Origin: Echria macrotheca
Lineage: Eukaryota > Ascomycota > Sordariomycetes > Sordariales > Schizotheciaceae
Assembly: GCA_030411725.1 (NCBI GenBank)
Contig: MU839833.1
Coordinates: forward strand, 1,364,001 to 1,428,000
Direction: 5' to 3'
DNA length: 64,000 nt
Shown: positions 43,394 through 55,257 of the stretch, piece by piece
Layout of the letters: each line of letters starts with the position of its first letter
Numbering within the stretch: position 1 is the first letter of the stretch
Position numbers and translations under genes: made by a program
The notes under the pieces: model-generated
The model's database searches: none
The model's input: the letters and a program-made list of their open reading frames with translations, nothing else
Told to the model about the DNA's origin: nothing

Positions 43394-45117
43394 CCTGGTG
43401 GCAAGCAAATGGCGGACGCGCACATCCTGAGTATAAGTACGCCCTGAGGCCCGGCCATCGATACTGAGTGGCGGGCTTAACAGCAGTACAAGGTCTGACA
43501 GAACTGGTCTCTCTGTTGTCGGGACACATGTGCCACTGGACCACCAAAGCCGGCTGCCTCGGTCCGCCTGGATCTCATTCACCGTTGAATGAGGTTTTGC
43601 CGGTCTGTATTATCGGAACTCTCCGGAACCGGACAGTGAGTTCGTCTGGGGGTGAGACTGTCGAGATATAACGTGGCACGCTGTCCTTGCCGAGGAGGAG
43701 TTGTCATGTGAGTCCTCGAACTACACTGTGGGTTTCAAACCGGGGCGGTGTGGACTAAAAATTGCAACTGTGTCTGCACTCTGTACTGCACCCATCAAGT
43801 CACGTCAGAGTGCTATTTCCTATCAGGTTCTCGCTGTGGAAGCCATGTGAGCCGTATTTCAGCACCATTTCGATTCCTAACGGTTTCTCAGTGACCTAAC
43901 ACAAGACACGAGCGTTCTACACGAAGTGCCGTCAATGGACAGACATCACGTCTAATTGGGCCACAGGGCAACAAGTGCTGGCGCAACTCAGACTGACTCA
44001 AAGGCTCAAAGCCGCCATTCGCCGGTTTCGGGGCCCCGAGACTTGGGATATTGGATGTCTTCGATTTCCTGAATTCGTGAGCAAAGGGATATTGCTCTTG
44101 GTCGAACCGTCGCCGCGGCAACAGTTGTATCGATACTACTGTACCAACAAGCAGCGTCTGCCGCTTCCAAGAGGATCCTACACATCACACGTATCAGCCA
44201 GGACCAATAACCCACATTTGAAAGCTATCCTTGAATTAATACCGCAAACTTAACAACCAACCTAGCCTCGGCCCTCAAGCAGATTTCAGAAATAACAGCA
44301 ACCTTCCCGGAGAAACTTGAGGATCTCGACAATGTATCAGAGCCCGTATACCTCTATCCGGACAAGCTGCAAACCGTCTTAGCCAGATATACCTAGTTAT
44401 TGAGACGAGAACCGACGTTATTCAGTCTGTAGTCGCCCCAATTACTGATTCTCCTCTGGCATCTGCCCCAAATTTTCAAGCTAACTCACCATAGCGAAAA
44501 GACGCTTCTGCTGACAAAGTCGTGGAAAGTTCTGTGGACTTTCCTTCAACGTCCCCTGCTGACCCCGAATTTGAATTTTTATGCCAGAAAGTGCTGGATA
44601 ACGGATCTGATGCTAGAAACTGCCGAGGACAGTTTCAAACCTCGATGCGATAGAGCCGGTATCTGAATGTTTGTCAAGTTTGTCAGCATGCTCTGCCGCT
44701 GCAGGTCAGCCAATAGTCCTATTCCAAAACCGGGTGGCTGGTAGTCGCATCCATGGATCACAAACAAGTACATGCACCGGGCAGGTCCCCTCGTCGGTTT
44801 TCAGTACTTCGTTCCTACTCCTGCGCTAACGCTGCACGTCATTCGCATACAAGCTTTCCGCTTATATAAAGTGAGAGAGGTCCTTGGCACCAGAGATCCG
44901 ACTCCGCCTTTGATCCATCCGAGCCCTCCTCTACTGCAACTCTCAAGATCACCATCCACCCGGACCCGGTGCACTTGTTGTTTATCCCTCGCAACTCAAA
45001 ATTCCAACTCGACCTACGGGGTTATTATACAGCGGCACCAAAAATCAAAAATCAAGAACACCAAACCTGCCACTCTCAACAACCACACACACACCACGTG
45101 CACCACCACCCAAAAAA
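43394..45117. other. Intergenic, possible coding relics
   Basis: Divergent spacer between the cutinase (-) and the small membrane protein (+). No intact gene is supported. One open stretch at 44235-44396 (+) has coding-like composition and is described in the findings. The last 60 bp before 45118 are C/A-rich, as in many fungal leaders. Confidence 0.45.
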
Positions 45118-45546
45118 ATGACCAACAAAATCCCCACCCTCCCCTTCATAACCCTAACCATAATCGAACCCCTAATGTCCCTAAACGGCGTCCGCATCGC
45201 CCTCACCAACCCCAACCTCCTAATCCACACATACCTCACGCGCGGCGCCGTCAGCTACGTCCCGGAGACGCAGACACTCTACACGCAGCTCGCCGGGTTC
45301 TGGCTGCTTTTTGCGTATCTCGAATTTTTTGTACTTCGGCCGCGCCGCGACGATCTGTGGCTTTGGAAGCGCGTGTGTTTTGGGTTTTTGGTGAGTGATG
45401 TGGTGTACTTTTGGGCGGCGGCGCAGGGCGTCGGGGGGTGGGGGACGTGGGTGGATGTTAGCGAGTGGACGGGGGATGAGTGGACTGTTAGTCTGGGGGC
45501 GCTCTGGCCGGGGGTTATGAGGGGGGTTGTTGTTTTTGGGTTGTGA
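45118..45546 (+). CDS. Small four-helix membrane protein (DUF7704-like)
   Basis: Intronless, 142 residues, start in context caaaaaaATGACC. Four hydrophobic segments are visible: about 8-28 (LPFITLTIIEPLMSL), 58-76 (LAGFWLLFAYLEFFVL), 86-105 (VCFGFLVSDVVYFWAA) and 122-142 (LGALWPGVMRGVVVFGL). The layout, with Glu-Pro in the first helix, a QLAG start to the second and an Asp in the third, is what I recall of the small fungal family DUF7704; the match is from memory and unproved. No known activity. The C-terminus ends directly after the last helix. Confidence 0.72.
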   Translation: MTNKIPTLPFITLTIIEPLMSLNGVRIALTNPNLLIHTYLTRGAVSYVPETQTLYTQLAGFWLLFAYLEFFVLRPRRDDLWLWKRVCFGFLVSDVVYFWAAAQGVGGWGTWVDVSEWTGDEWTVSLGALWPGVMRGVVVFGL

Positions 45547-46177
45547 AATTTTGAGATGGGGGAGGGAGGGATGGAGGTGGTCGTGGGTGGGTGGGTAAGA
45601 GGGAGGGGAGGAGTCTGTCTCACTGCGATATGAGGAACGCATGGTCTAGTTATTACCCCGGCTAGGTAGTTTGCTCTTGATGTGGTCGCAGAGAGCAACT
45701 TGGGGCTCCTGGGACGACATTGGGGTGGCGACGGGGTTAAGTGTGGAGGATGAGATGTTGTTGGGCTTGCTTACAGGTCTCCTGGGAGGGCGCTTTTGTT
45801 CAGGCGGACGCCGGATAACTTCTTAATCTGTCTGTGGTGGGGAGTTGGAACATCTCACGGCGCTATGGAACTCCCTGATGCTCACAACAGAACAGTATTA
45901 CGCGGCTGATTAGCATTGGGATGCTTCGGGGCTCGCTCGCCACCGCTTGGTATTCATTCCCTCGCAAACCGACTTACCGAGGCAACAATTCTTCCATGTA
46001 GGCTACGCAGGGGTCAGCTATAGGGCACGCAAACGGTACAGGGTACGCAAGAGAGCGGATGTAGGGTCCTCAGAAAATCAGACATGTCGCTATTGCCAAG
46101 TGGTATCGATATACAAACGCTCCCAAGCCAACACCCAAGCACCTATCCAGCTACAACGCACCATGTGGCCACAAACG
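45547..46177. other. Spacer between convergent genes
   Basis: Contains the 3' UTRs of the small membrane protein (+) and the urea transporter (-). G-rich just after 45547. No coding frame or repeat stands out. Confidence 0.45.
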
Positions 46178-48529
46178 TCAGTCGGCCTTCTTAACCTCCA
46201 CCGTCTCGCCAACCTTCTCCGGAGGCGGCGACTCGGTGCCACCACTGACAACCTCGCCCTCGGTGGCCGTGAACCGGCCCTTGCGGAGACCCAGGAGGTC
46301 CTTGAACATGAGGCGCGACGTCCGCACAATCGTCTTGCGGGACTCAAACACCGGCAGGACGATGACCATGGCCGACGAGGCAAATAGCCAGAGGATGCCG
46401 ACGACGACCCAGCCGGTGAAGAACTGTATCTTGTCAGTAAGTCGTGACAACAAGAGACAGATAAAAAACAAACCTTCTTGCTGAAAACATAGCCGCTCCC
46501 AAACATCGGCATCGGCCACAGCACGAGCAGAGCCAAGGTCAAGACCACGGTCAACCACCGGGCGATCTTGGCCGCCTTCGCCAGCTTCACCTGCTCCTCG
46601 ACATCGTCCTGGGCCGCCCGCTCGACCTGGCCCGGGATGCGCTCGAGATCCATGTGCGCGGCCTCGGCGATATCGCGATCGTCGGCCTTGCTGATGTTGC
46701 GCATGCTCTCCCAGTCGTACCTTTGGGGCTTAAACGGGGGCAGATACGTCAGGACGGCGATGAAGACGATAGGCGAGAGCAGCGCAACGCAGTTGCCGAT
46801 CAGCATCGGGTCGTTGGACCCGGTCGTGTCGACCGTGAGCTCGCCGTACTTGAGCTTGGTGCGGACGAGCCAGGCGGTCACGGACGAGACGAAGCCAAGG
46901 ATGGGCGCGAAGGTCGCGGCGGCCCAGGACTGGTCGGCCCAGAGCAGGGTCAAACTGGCCGGCAGGACGGCGGACGAGATGATCACGCCCATCATGAGGT
47001 AGAGGTAGCCCATGCTGATGCCGATGTAGTAGAGCATGGTAGCAAAAGCGGCCATAAACAGCGCAAAGCAGACCATGCCAATGTAGTTGATGCGCATGAG
47101 CTGCTTGCCGGTGGCCTTGGGGTTGATGTAGGTCTTGTAGATGTCGTAGGTGACGATGGACGAGACCGAGATGAGCTCGGACGAGTAGGTCGACATGATG
47201 GCCATGAACTTTGTAGTGTTAGTGTCCACCGGTCTGAGACGGGGTTGGGGAGACATACCGCGAGGAACAGGGTGGCGATGGCACCGCGTTGGCCGAGCAG
47301 GGCGACGGCTACGTTGGGTAGCACCAAGCCGGCGTTGACATCGGCGGGAGACAAACGCTCGGGGTACGTCGGCCACACATCGAACTTCTCGAGCACCAGA
47401 CCGGCCAGACCAAAAGTGGTGGCAGTCAACCACGGGACAGCAAACCAAGAGATGCCGCTACATCACGTCAGCAACCCAGTCCTGTCAGAAAGCAACAGAC
47501 ATACCCCATGATGTAGCCGGGGAGCGCATCCACGGGGGAGGCCGAGATGGCCTTGTTGTAGTAGCCGTTATCAAGAAACACGGTGCCAAAGTTGCCAACG
47601 ATGTTGATAACAAAAAACTCGGCTGTGGGTGTCGATTAGCAGTTTTCGGGCTCAAGGCGGCAAGACAATACACACCACCGCCCTGCGACTTCATGGTCAA
47701 GTAGCTGCCGCCGGCGTTGCCGTCGAGCGGCCGCTCCTTGGCAAGCTCGGTAAGGAGATCCCAGACCTTTCCGGGCGATCCCAGGATGGCATTGGAGGCA
47801 TAGATGGTGAAGGAGAAGACAAAGATGATCAGGATGATGACGAATGTGTTGATGTAGTCGGTGATGAAGGTGGCCTTGATGCCACCAAACAGCGTGTAGG
47901 CAAGCACGCCAAGAGGAAAAAGAAAAACGGCAGCGGCAACAGGGGCGCCGGTCAGATTGTTGATCACGGCCGAGCCGCCGGTCAGAAGCATGGCCGTGAC
48001 GAGGATGTTGCAGAAGCAGCAGAACACAATGTAGACGATGTGCGTGACCGGGCCGTACCGAGCCTTGACAACTTCAAGGAACGTGTGGGCGTTGGGCGCA
48101 CGTCTCTTGAGCTCGATGGCCAGGGTCGCAAACAGGATGATCTGGACCGTTGCTCCGGAGGCATACCAGAACGGACCCGAGACACCGCTATGGACTGTTA
48201 ATCAACATGTCTCTTTTGGTGGTTGCTGGTGCCATACTATTTGTAGCCCACGGCCGTACTCTGCAGGAGAGTGGCAGCCCAAGTCCAGGTAGACACGACC
48301 GACGTAGCAACCAAGCCAGACTTTAAGGAGCGACCGGCGGTGGTGAACATCTCGGATGTCTGCAGCTCATAGTTGTACCGCTTGAGAGACCAGGTGATGA
48401 TGATCATAAAGATGCTGGAGATGTTAGTTCAGGAGTCACTAATGACAAGCAGGAAACATACGCAAACAAGACACCCAGGCCAATGATGAGGCCGTAGCCC
48501 CATCCCTCGTTGAGAATGGTAGTCGCCAT
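46178..48529 (-). CDS. dur3: Urea active transporter, DUR3 type (sodium:solute symporter family)
   Basis: Seven exons read downwards: 48529-48462, 48414-48238, 48187-47676, 47622-47505, 47457-47259, 47208-46474 and 46423-46178; six introns of 47-53 bp; 684 residues, as expected for DUR3. All joins keep the frame and restore family motifs: MATTILNEGWGYGLIIGLG at the start, TWTWAATLLQSTAVGYKYGV then SGPFWYASGAT across intron 2, VFCCFCNILVTAMLLTGGSA, LAYTLFGGIKATFITDY, MGGISWFAVPW across intron 4, and AFMAIMSTYSSELISVSSI after intron 5. The protein has about 15 membrane helices and brings urea across the plasma membrane with protons. In other fungi the gene is under nitrogen repression; I did not map GATA sites. 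The C-terminal 60 residues are a hydrophilic tail. Confidence 0.94.
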
Positions 48530-50000
48530 GGCTGTTTCCAGAACACAGGGTCAGGTCGCAGTCCGAGACAAAGCAGTGCTGATCGTCTCTCGAGAGGGTC
48601 TTGACGGGAGATGGCGCTGCTCCGAGTATTATATGTCCGCCGACCATGTCCGGATCCCGCTTCAAGTCGCGGATAAGGAAACCAGATAGGTAACCATATC
48701 GGAAACCCAAAGTCCTGTGCTTCCAGACAAAAACACACCCAACCGGCAGTGGCGAACCCCCCGCCATGCATTAGTCTGCATTCGTGAACCAAACATGTCC
48801 GCAATCGGGAGAAGCAGGAGATAAGGCTCCCGCCAGCCTCGGGAATCTCCTAGGGATGCAAGGCTTTCCAGCGTTGCAGTTGGGGCCAACTTGACCCGCG
48901 AACTTGGCGTGGAGGTTGGGATCAGCTCGGCACTGACATCCGCTTTGACCAAATCCCATCTGACAGAACCGGCATAGTCAGGGCACTGGGCTATCCATCA
49001 ACAGGGCTGCTGTGTGGCGCCCAGAGCCTCAGCCAAGAGCCGCCGAGAGACGTCGTTATCGACGGGGTGGGATCGGGACCAATCATGGCCAGACGAAAAA
49101 CCGCAATCCCACTCGACCACACAAATCCGCAGACGTAACACTGGTATTTTGCTGTTGGTGCTTTTATCAGTGCTAAGAAGGAGTAAGTTTTGGGCTCTGG
49201 CTCGCCTTGTCCCGGTTCGTTCCCGTGCTCGATGGAGACAGCTTTGCAACGGCTGTGGATTGTGTTTGAAAGTGGAGGAGATTGGGGGGCAGATGCATAT
49301 GTATTGCAATGGAGTAAAATGAAGACTCGAGGTGCCCACTTACACATCTTTATTGCGTGAAACTCGCCCATCCCTATCGGGACGAGACTACTTACCAGCA
49401 ATCTGGACACCCATTCCCACTTCCCGAATGCCGTGCCGTATCAAGATGCGCAATTTTCTGTTCGTTGTCGATCCCACCAAAGCCGACCGTATATCATATC
49501 GCTGACCCACTGCCACACCCCCACTAGAGATACAGCATTTGAGCAAATGGAATGCAGAATCAAACCAGTCTATTGGCTGGTCCGGGTGATAAGCCCCATC
49601 TGTGGTGATGTCCGATCATCATCCAACGTTGAGCCACAGCTACCATGACTGTTGAAGAACTGCTGGTACGGATGCGTGGTTTGTGAAAGAGGATAGGTGA
49701 GCCTCTGGCTGGCTAAATACAGGGCCTGTGGTCTGTGTGTTCCTGAGCTGCTACCCTGAGGGGGTGCTCCTTCCCAACCTAACGTGGTTGAGGGGGTGCC
49801 TTGCCTCGACTTGATCGACGGGACATTGCCTAGTAATCACACATGGCAACACTTTTGTTCCTCTTCTGCAGCCACCCATCAACCAGATTTGACTATTCCG
49901 TACCATGACGCCTCTTTGGTTACCCGTACCTATGCCCTCCTTCTGACCGTCGTGGATAATCATAAATCTCTCTCCGCCTCCCCAGCAAAAGAATCAACAG
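48530..50000. other. Intergenic with one LTR-like repeat
   Basis: Upstream region of the urea transporter and 3' side of the DUF302 gene, both minus strand. Frames near 48429-49410 on the minus strand reach 139 codons but have no motif and overlap one another. Copy 2 of the 132-bp repeat lies at 49653-49784. Confidence 0.45.
49653..49784 (-). mobile_element. LTR-like dispersed repeat, copy 2
   Basis: 132 bp with the same order of blocks as copies 1 and 3: plus strand TGAAGAAC, then GGATGC, GGCTGGCTAAATACAGG, GGGTGCTCCTTCCC and CCTAAC. The terminal CA is changed to CG here and no clear target duplication is seen, so this copy looks older. Confidence 0.65.
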
Positions 50001-50641
50001 CTACGGAAGCGGCGCAATAGGCCAATCCGAAGGCCAACCGCCACAAAACAGAAACAGCTGCGTCAACTGGTCATCCAACGCCTCAGCCGTCGGCTTGATC
50101 CCCGGCTCCTTAAACTGACCAAACAGGCTCGTCGGTCTATCAAACACGAACTTGGCCACCCCGTCATGGTCCTCAATCAAAGCAACCCGGATGGGTACGT
50201 ACAGCTTTTAATATCACAACAATCCAGTTAGCAACAAGTAAACCATGGAGGAAGAAGAAGAGGACTGGAAACACATACGCTAACACCAAGATTAAACCGG
50301 ACAAGCTTGCTCGCCGTGTACGGATTCCCAATCTCGTACTGCACCGCCCTCTTGCCCGGCACGCCCCAGACCGACGCCAGCACGCCGACGTCCCGCGGCG
50401 GCAGGATGAAGTTGTTGAGCGTCGGGAGGGCCTGCAGAAGGGCCAGTCCGTCGGCCGTGTCGCCGGCCGCCAGGACGGGGACGAACGAGGTGTCGAGGGG
50501 CGGGATGGCTGACTCCAGAGCGGCCTTGGTGTCGCCGAACGAGCGCTTGGAGACGATGGTGCGGTGGGTGAGGGTGATGTGGTGGTCCGAGATTGCCTTC
50601 TTGTCCGGGGACGGGCTGGCGGCGGCTGTGAGTGATGCCAT
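50001..50641 (-). CDS. DUF302-domain protein
   Basis: Two exons read downwards, 50641-50279 and 50204-50001, joined in phase 0 over a 74-bp intron; 188 residues. The centre and C-terminus match the DUF302 pattern: a strand-helix start (THRTIVSKRSFGDTKAALES), ALLQALPTLNNFILPPRD, then VQYEIGNPYTASKLVRFNLG and, after the join, YVPIRVALIEDHDGVAKFVF followed by DRPTSLFGQF. The tail ends DDQLTQLFLFCGG. The join rebuilds a continuous domain. DUF302 proteins are widespread in bacteria and fungi, and their biochemical role is unknown. No signal peptide or membrane helix is visible. Start chosen at the ATG at 50641 because the domain begins soon after. Confidence 0.82.
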
Positions 50642-51282
50642 GCTGTTGAGGGCGATGAACGCGCTGGCCAGTATACGTGATCAGACAGATGCAGATATGA
50701 AAACCTTAGCATCTTCTTTGTATCGCCATAGCAAATGCGATTCCCATCCTCTTTTATACGTTGCCGAGCGCGGGCTCGCTCCATTCCTGCAGCAAGGGAC
50801 CCGTCGAGCAGGATTATGTATTGACACCGGTCCATCCATCGTCCCGTGTAATAAGGGTTGCAATGTGATTACCAACAGCCCATTCTGGACGAAGATGGTT
50901 TAGAGCCGGTCAGCTTCGCTACGCCAGCGTATACAGGCCAAAGCTACCTGCAGGTCGGCCGGCCTTGGCGAGCATTGCATCCGGAAACCGGCTTGACCAA
51001 TGAATGACCTTGCCGGTGCTCAACCTCCTCCGTAGACACAACGTCACTGCGTCCATGACAAGCCGACAAACCTCCCCATGAACTACCGTAAACTCCCAAC
51101 TAAAAAATTAGTGTAAGTCGGTTGCATACCCCAGAAGCATTCGCGTATGGGCGACATATCACAGCATGCCTGCTCGCCGCTCAGTCGGATAGTGAAACAT
51201 TCAGCGAGACCCAGGTCGACACCGAGCATCACAGCCGTACTATTCCCCATACATTTCCGTATTCTTCCTGTAAATCAGCACC
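50642..51282. other. Divergent promoter region
   Basis: Lies between the DUF302 gene (-) and the M20 amidohydrolase gene (+) and should contain both promoters. No gene, repeat or RNA recognised. Confidence 0.45.
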
Positions 51283-52657
51283 ATGGACACAGAAGAAGAC
51301 GGCTTCGTGATCATTAATCACCACGGCCCATCATCACCGGACCCGGACACACCCACCCACCTCCGGTCCATCAGCCAGTTCATCGACGCCATCGCCGACG
51401 AGCTGTGGCCCGTCAACAAGACGATCCACGACAACCCAGAACTCGGCTACGAGGAACACCACGCCCACGACGTCCTGACCGCCTTCCTCGAGTCACGGCC
51501 AGGATGGACCGTGACCAGGTCAGCTTACGGATTACAAACCGCCTGGATCGCCGTCTTCGCCTCCCCATGCCACACCTCCGGCCCTGTAGTGTCCTTCAAC
51601 GTCGAGATGGGTAGGTACCTACTTACCATTCCCCCCGTTCCCCCTCAGAAACACGATTACTAACCCGTACCCCCAAGACGCACTCCCCGACATAGGCCAC
51701 GCCTGCGGCCACAACCTAATCGCAACCGCCTCGCTCGCCGCAGCCCTCGCAGCCGCCCACACGCTACAAACCCACCCCGCCATCCCGGGCAAAATCGTCC
51801 TCCTCGGCACGCCAGCCGAAGAAGGCGGCGGGGGCAAAAAAGCCCTCCTCAGAGCGGGCGCCTACGCAGCTTACAAGACTGACATCTCGCTCATCTCACA
51901 CCCAGGAATAGTCCCCAACGCGGCCCTAGTCCGCACGAGCGCCTACGCCCGCCTCCGCGTGCGCTACACCGGCCGCGCCTCGCACGCCGCCGCGTCGCCC
52001 TGGCTAGGCATCAACGCGCTCGACGCGCTGGTGGTCGCCTACACCGCGATATCCGCCCTGCGCCAGCAGACTATGTCTTCCGACATAATCCAGGGGACCA
52101 TCGCGCACGGCGGCGGCGACACGCCCAATATCATCCCCGCGCGGGCCGAGGGCGTGTTCATCGTGCGCGCCGGTACGCAGGCCCGCCTGCGCGAGCTCGA
52201 GGACAAGGTGCGCGCGTGCTTCGAGGCGGGCGCGACGGCGACGGGTGCCCGCCTTGACGTCACGTCGGAGCAGGCGTATGCGGACCATGTCCCGAACCGG
52301 GCGCTCGCGCGGAGCTACACTCGGTATTTTAATCGGCTGGGACCGAGCAACGAGAAAATCCCCGCGGACCAGGACGTGGATGAGATGAGGGGGAGGACGG
52401 GGGCGAGCACTGACCAGGGGGATGTCAGCTATGCCATGCCCAGTCTGAGTCCGGGGTTCGCTATCCTGCCCGGGCCGCTCGGGACGGGCCCGCACAGTCC
52501 TGAGTTTGCCGAGTCGGCGGGGACGAGGGATGCATTCGACAGGACCCTCCGGGTTGGGAAGGCCTTGGCCGGCACGGCTGTTGACGTTCTGACGCAGAAG
52601 GGGTTGCTAGATGAGGTAAAGAGGGAGTGGAGAGAAGCGACAGCTGGACAAGCTTGA
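51283..52657 (+). CDS. M20-family amidohydrolase/peptidase (PM20D2-like)
   Basis: Exons 51283-51610 and 51678-52657, joined in phase 1 over a 67-bp intron; 435 residues. The family start HDNPELGYEEHHAHDVL leads to the metal site EMDALPDIGHACGHNLIA, which reads through only after splicing. Next are LLGTPAEEGGGGK with the catalytic Glu pair, then the dimerisation lid (VRYTGRASHAAASPWLGINA) and GGGDTPNIIPARAE. The C-terminal part has MPSLSPGF and a metal-ligand region GPHSPEF. Relatives hydrolyse amide bonds of N-acyl amino acids or unusual dipeptides in the cytosol; the substrate here is not known. It sits head to head with the DUF302 gene. No secretion signal is present. Confidence 0.88.
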
Positions 52658-52877
52658 TTGACAGCTATAAATCTAACGACGGCATGGCCTCAACATCCAG
52701 CTCAGATCTGCCTTTTGACTTCATTTTCAAGAACGACTTGACAAGAGATAAGATGAAGGGCTTCGTGGCCAGAGGCCGACAAAACCACAGTCCTTCAATA
52801 TCTCTGTCCGTCCAGACCGATTCAGAAGTATCTGTAGCTATCATCACGGCAAGATGTTGACACGCCACGCCACAAAC

Positions 52878-54685
52878 TCAAGACAGTACAGTTGTCCCCT
52901 TGACCCGGCCACTCTCCATCTTGGCCGTCCTCGAGCCGAATTGTATCTGCCAGCGTTAGAAACCACATCCGACAAAAAGACAAAAAACTCACAGCTCGCT
53001 TCTTCTCGGTTGCCACGCCACTCATTCCAAGCTGCAAGGCCAAAAGGCGGAGTACCCTCTTGCCAGCTTCCACTCCTGTGATGGCATCCCCGTTCTCAAA
53101 GTCACATTTCTCCCACACGCAAGCTTCCATGGCCCACCGCACAAGACGCTCATCAAGATACGGAAACCGCACCTCTTTGCCCCAATGTGCCATCACTCGG
53201 TCATCCCTGCCGAGGTTTCGCTTGCTGATGCGACTGACATCCAACAACAGTTCGTCGACGAGCCCCGGGTAGCCCTTACGAGAATACGCAACTGCGTGTC
53301 GTCCGTATCCACCAAATAGCTCGTCAGCTCCAAGACCCGAAAGCAACACTCTCGCCGGCGTCTTGTATGCCAACTCGACGACTCCGTCTGGAAGCGAGGC
53401 AAGTCCTTGGCCTCGGGAAGCAAAGTAGAGAGCGTATGCGATGGACAAGTCCATCTCGGTATTATGAGGGTATATCAGGGAGATGACTTGCTCTCTGTGA
53501 GAGATAGTCTCAGTGTACGGGATGTTCACCTTCGAATGTTAGCATCGCACCGCGTTGATCACCGAGAACTCACAGCAATGAAGCGAAAGCCTCTTCCGGG
53601 ACACACCGATACCAGCTCTGCGAAGGATTTCCTCCCCGTAATCCTGTCCGGGCATGCCTCATAGAAATCGGTCACTGATTCTTTCTGTAGCTGAGCGACC
53701 ACCCTCGGGTTCTCAAACGCAACGTTGATGAGATCAATGCCTTGATCAGGTTCAAGTACCTCGTGAGCTAGCCTGGCTAGCACAGTACAATCCAAACCCC
53801 CGGAGAAGAGGACCGCAACTCTTGGGGAAGTTGAGGTGGACAACGGTGGCTGCGGGATATCGAGAACGCGAAGCCGCAGAGAGTCGACCAACCGTTCTCT
53901 TAGGAGGACAACTGAGGGAGATGATATTGATAAAACAGAACCAGCAGGTGGGAGAGACCTGTTGAACTTGCCGATGCCGGACACCTAATGCCGTAAGTAG
54001 ACAGAAGGCCTAGGAGTGGCCGCGGCAAGCACATTGATCAACTTACCCATTCAGGGCCATCCCCTTTGAGCCATTCGTGCTTCCGAAATAAACGAGAGGC
54101 GGGTTCGGTAGATGACGTCTGTGACGGATCAAGAGAATAGAAGCCGTCGGCTTCGACCTCTCTCCATATTGGCTCCCGCGACTCGGCAACGCTGCACAGA
54201 GTGAGATCACCAGAGGCATCCTCGGAGATCATGAGCGAACGGCGGCCAAGCCTGTCCCGTCCGAAGAAGACGGTGCCGCTGGGTTCATCATAGTACACGA
54301 ACGCGAACGGGCCCTCAATCCGTCGAAACACGTCGAGAATGGCATCTTGGCCAGCGGCTGAAGCGCTTGCTTCTGCAAGGAGACCGAGAATGTCCTCTCC
54401 ATCATTGCCCTGGACGCGTCGACCACCGATCCGCCAGGCTTCCCCGTTCCAGCAAAGAACAGAGCCGTTTCCCCCAAAAGCGAGCGGCTGTTTGGCGATG
54501 TGGTCGCCTCGAAGGGCTAGAACGGTTGAGGTGAAGGTTAGTAAGTACGGAGACGCGTCATTGCTGCGGCGTACGCGTCGCTGAACCTCTCCAACATGGT
54601 CAGGGCCTCTATTGGAAAGACAGCTGCGCAGCTCAGACGGTATTGAGCGATGCTTTGCCGACAGGGTTACATGGATGCCGCACAT
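52878..54685 (-). CDS. Asparagine-synthetase-domain protein (ASNSD1-like)
   Basis: Four exons read downwards: 54685-54047, 53984-53574, 53529-52993 and 52946-52878, with phase-0 introns of 62, 44 and 46 bp; 551 residues. The ATG at 54685 yields MCGIHVTLS with Cys2, the class II glutamine amidotransferase nucleophile; an upstream ATG would bury it. Residues to about 210 form the amidotransferase part (LSNRGPDHVG, ALRGDHI, CWNGEAW, FAFVYYD, FFGRDRLGRRSL). The synthetase part has the ATP-pyrophosphatase loop VLFSGGLDCTVLARLA, then LLSGLGADELFGGYGRH. The tiny last exon encodes IQFGSRTAKME and ends TTVLS, a conserved end. The architecture follows asparagine synthetase and its paralogue ASNSD1; I favour the paralogue on domain spacing. 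Role uncertain. About 570 bp separate it from the divergent VPS9 gene. Confidence 0.88.
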
Positions 54686-55257
54686 GATTGTGTTGAAGCT
54701 GACGAGTGCGCGGCGAGAAGGAGCAGTCGAAAAGCACGGCAGAATTCCAGTGCCTGAGGCACCGAGACTTGGCGGCAAGCCACTGTGGGTCACACCGTTA
54801 GACGGGAACCGGCGCTGGAAGCACGCCAATGAGCAGACCAGATTCTCAACAAGTATCCCATGCGGAAATCTGTCTTGATTCTCGGACTACTGTCCGTAAG
54901 CTACCTACGGAAGAAGCCATGGTTCTGTTGACAAGACTCAGCATCGAGACTAAACACCCAGGGTTAGGGTTTCTCAACGGATTTGCTCGGCAGGCTGCTA
55001 CCCCACCAAGTGCGGGGCACTCAGTGCTGCGGCAACCTGCTCGCCAACATGGCAGGCTGCGCACCTGGCATCCAACTGGCATTCGTGAAGCAAAGCGCCG
55101 AGTACGTCCTGGCCGGACCAGCCTGATAGCCACGTTCATACCACATCTCTCGACCGCCGCGCTGGATTTCATACCGTCAGACTCCGTTCTGCCGCGTCTC
55201 GAGCGTGACCCGTGTCGCCGACGTCACCCCCAAGCTTGAACCTCGCTCCGACGCGGC
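54686..55257. promoter_or_regulatory. Bidirectional promoter region
   Basis: A 572-bp interval between the start of the ASNSD1-like gene (-) and the start of the VPS9 gene (+). No coding frame is supported. It must hold both promoters and both 5' UTRs. No specific factor site was identified. Confidence 0.55.
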
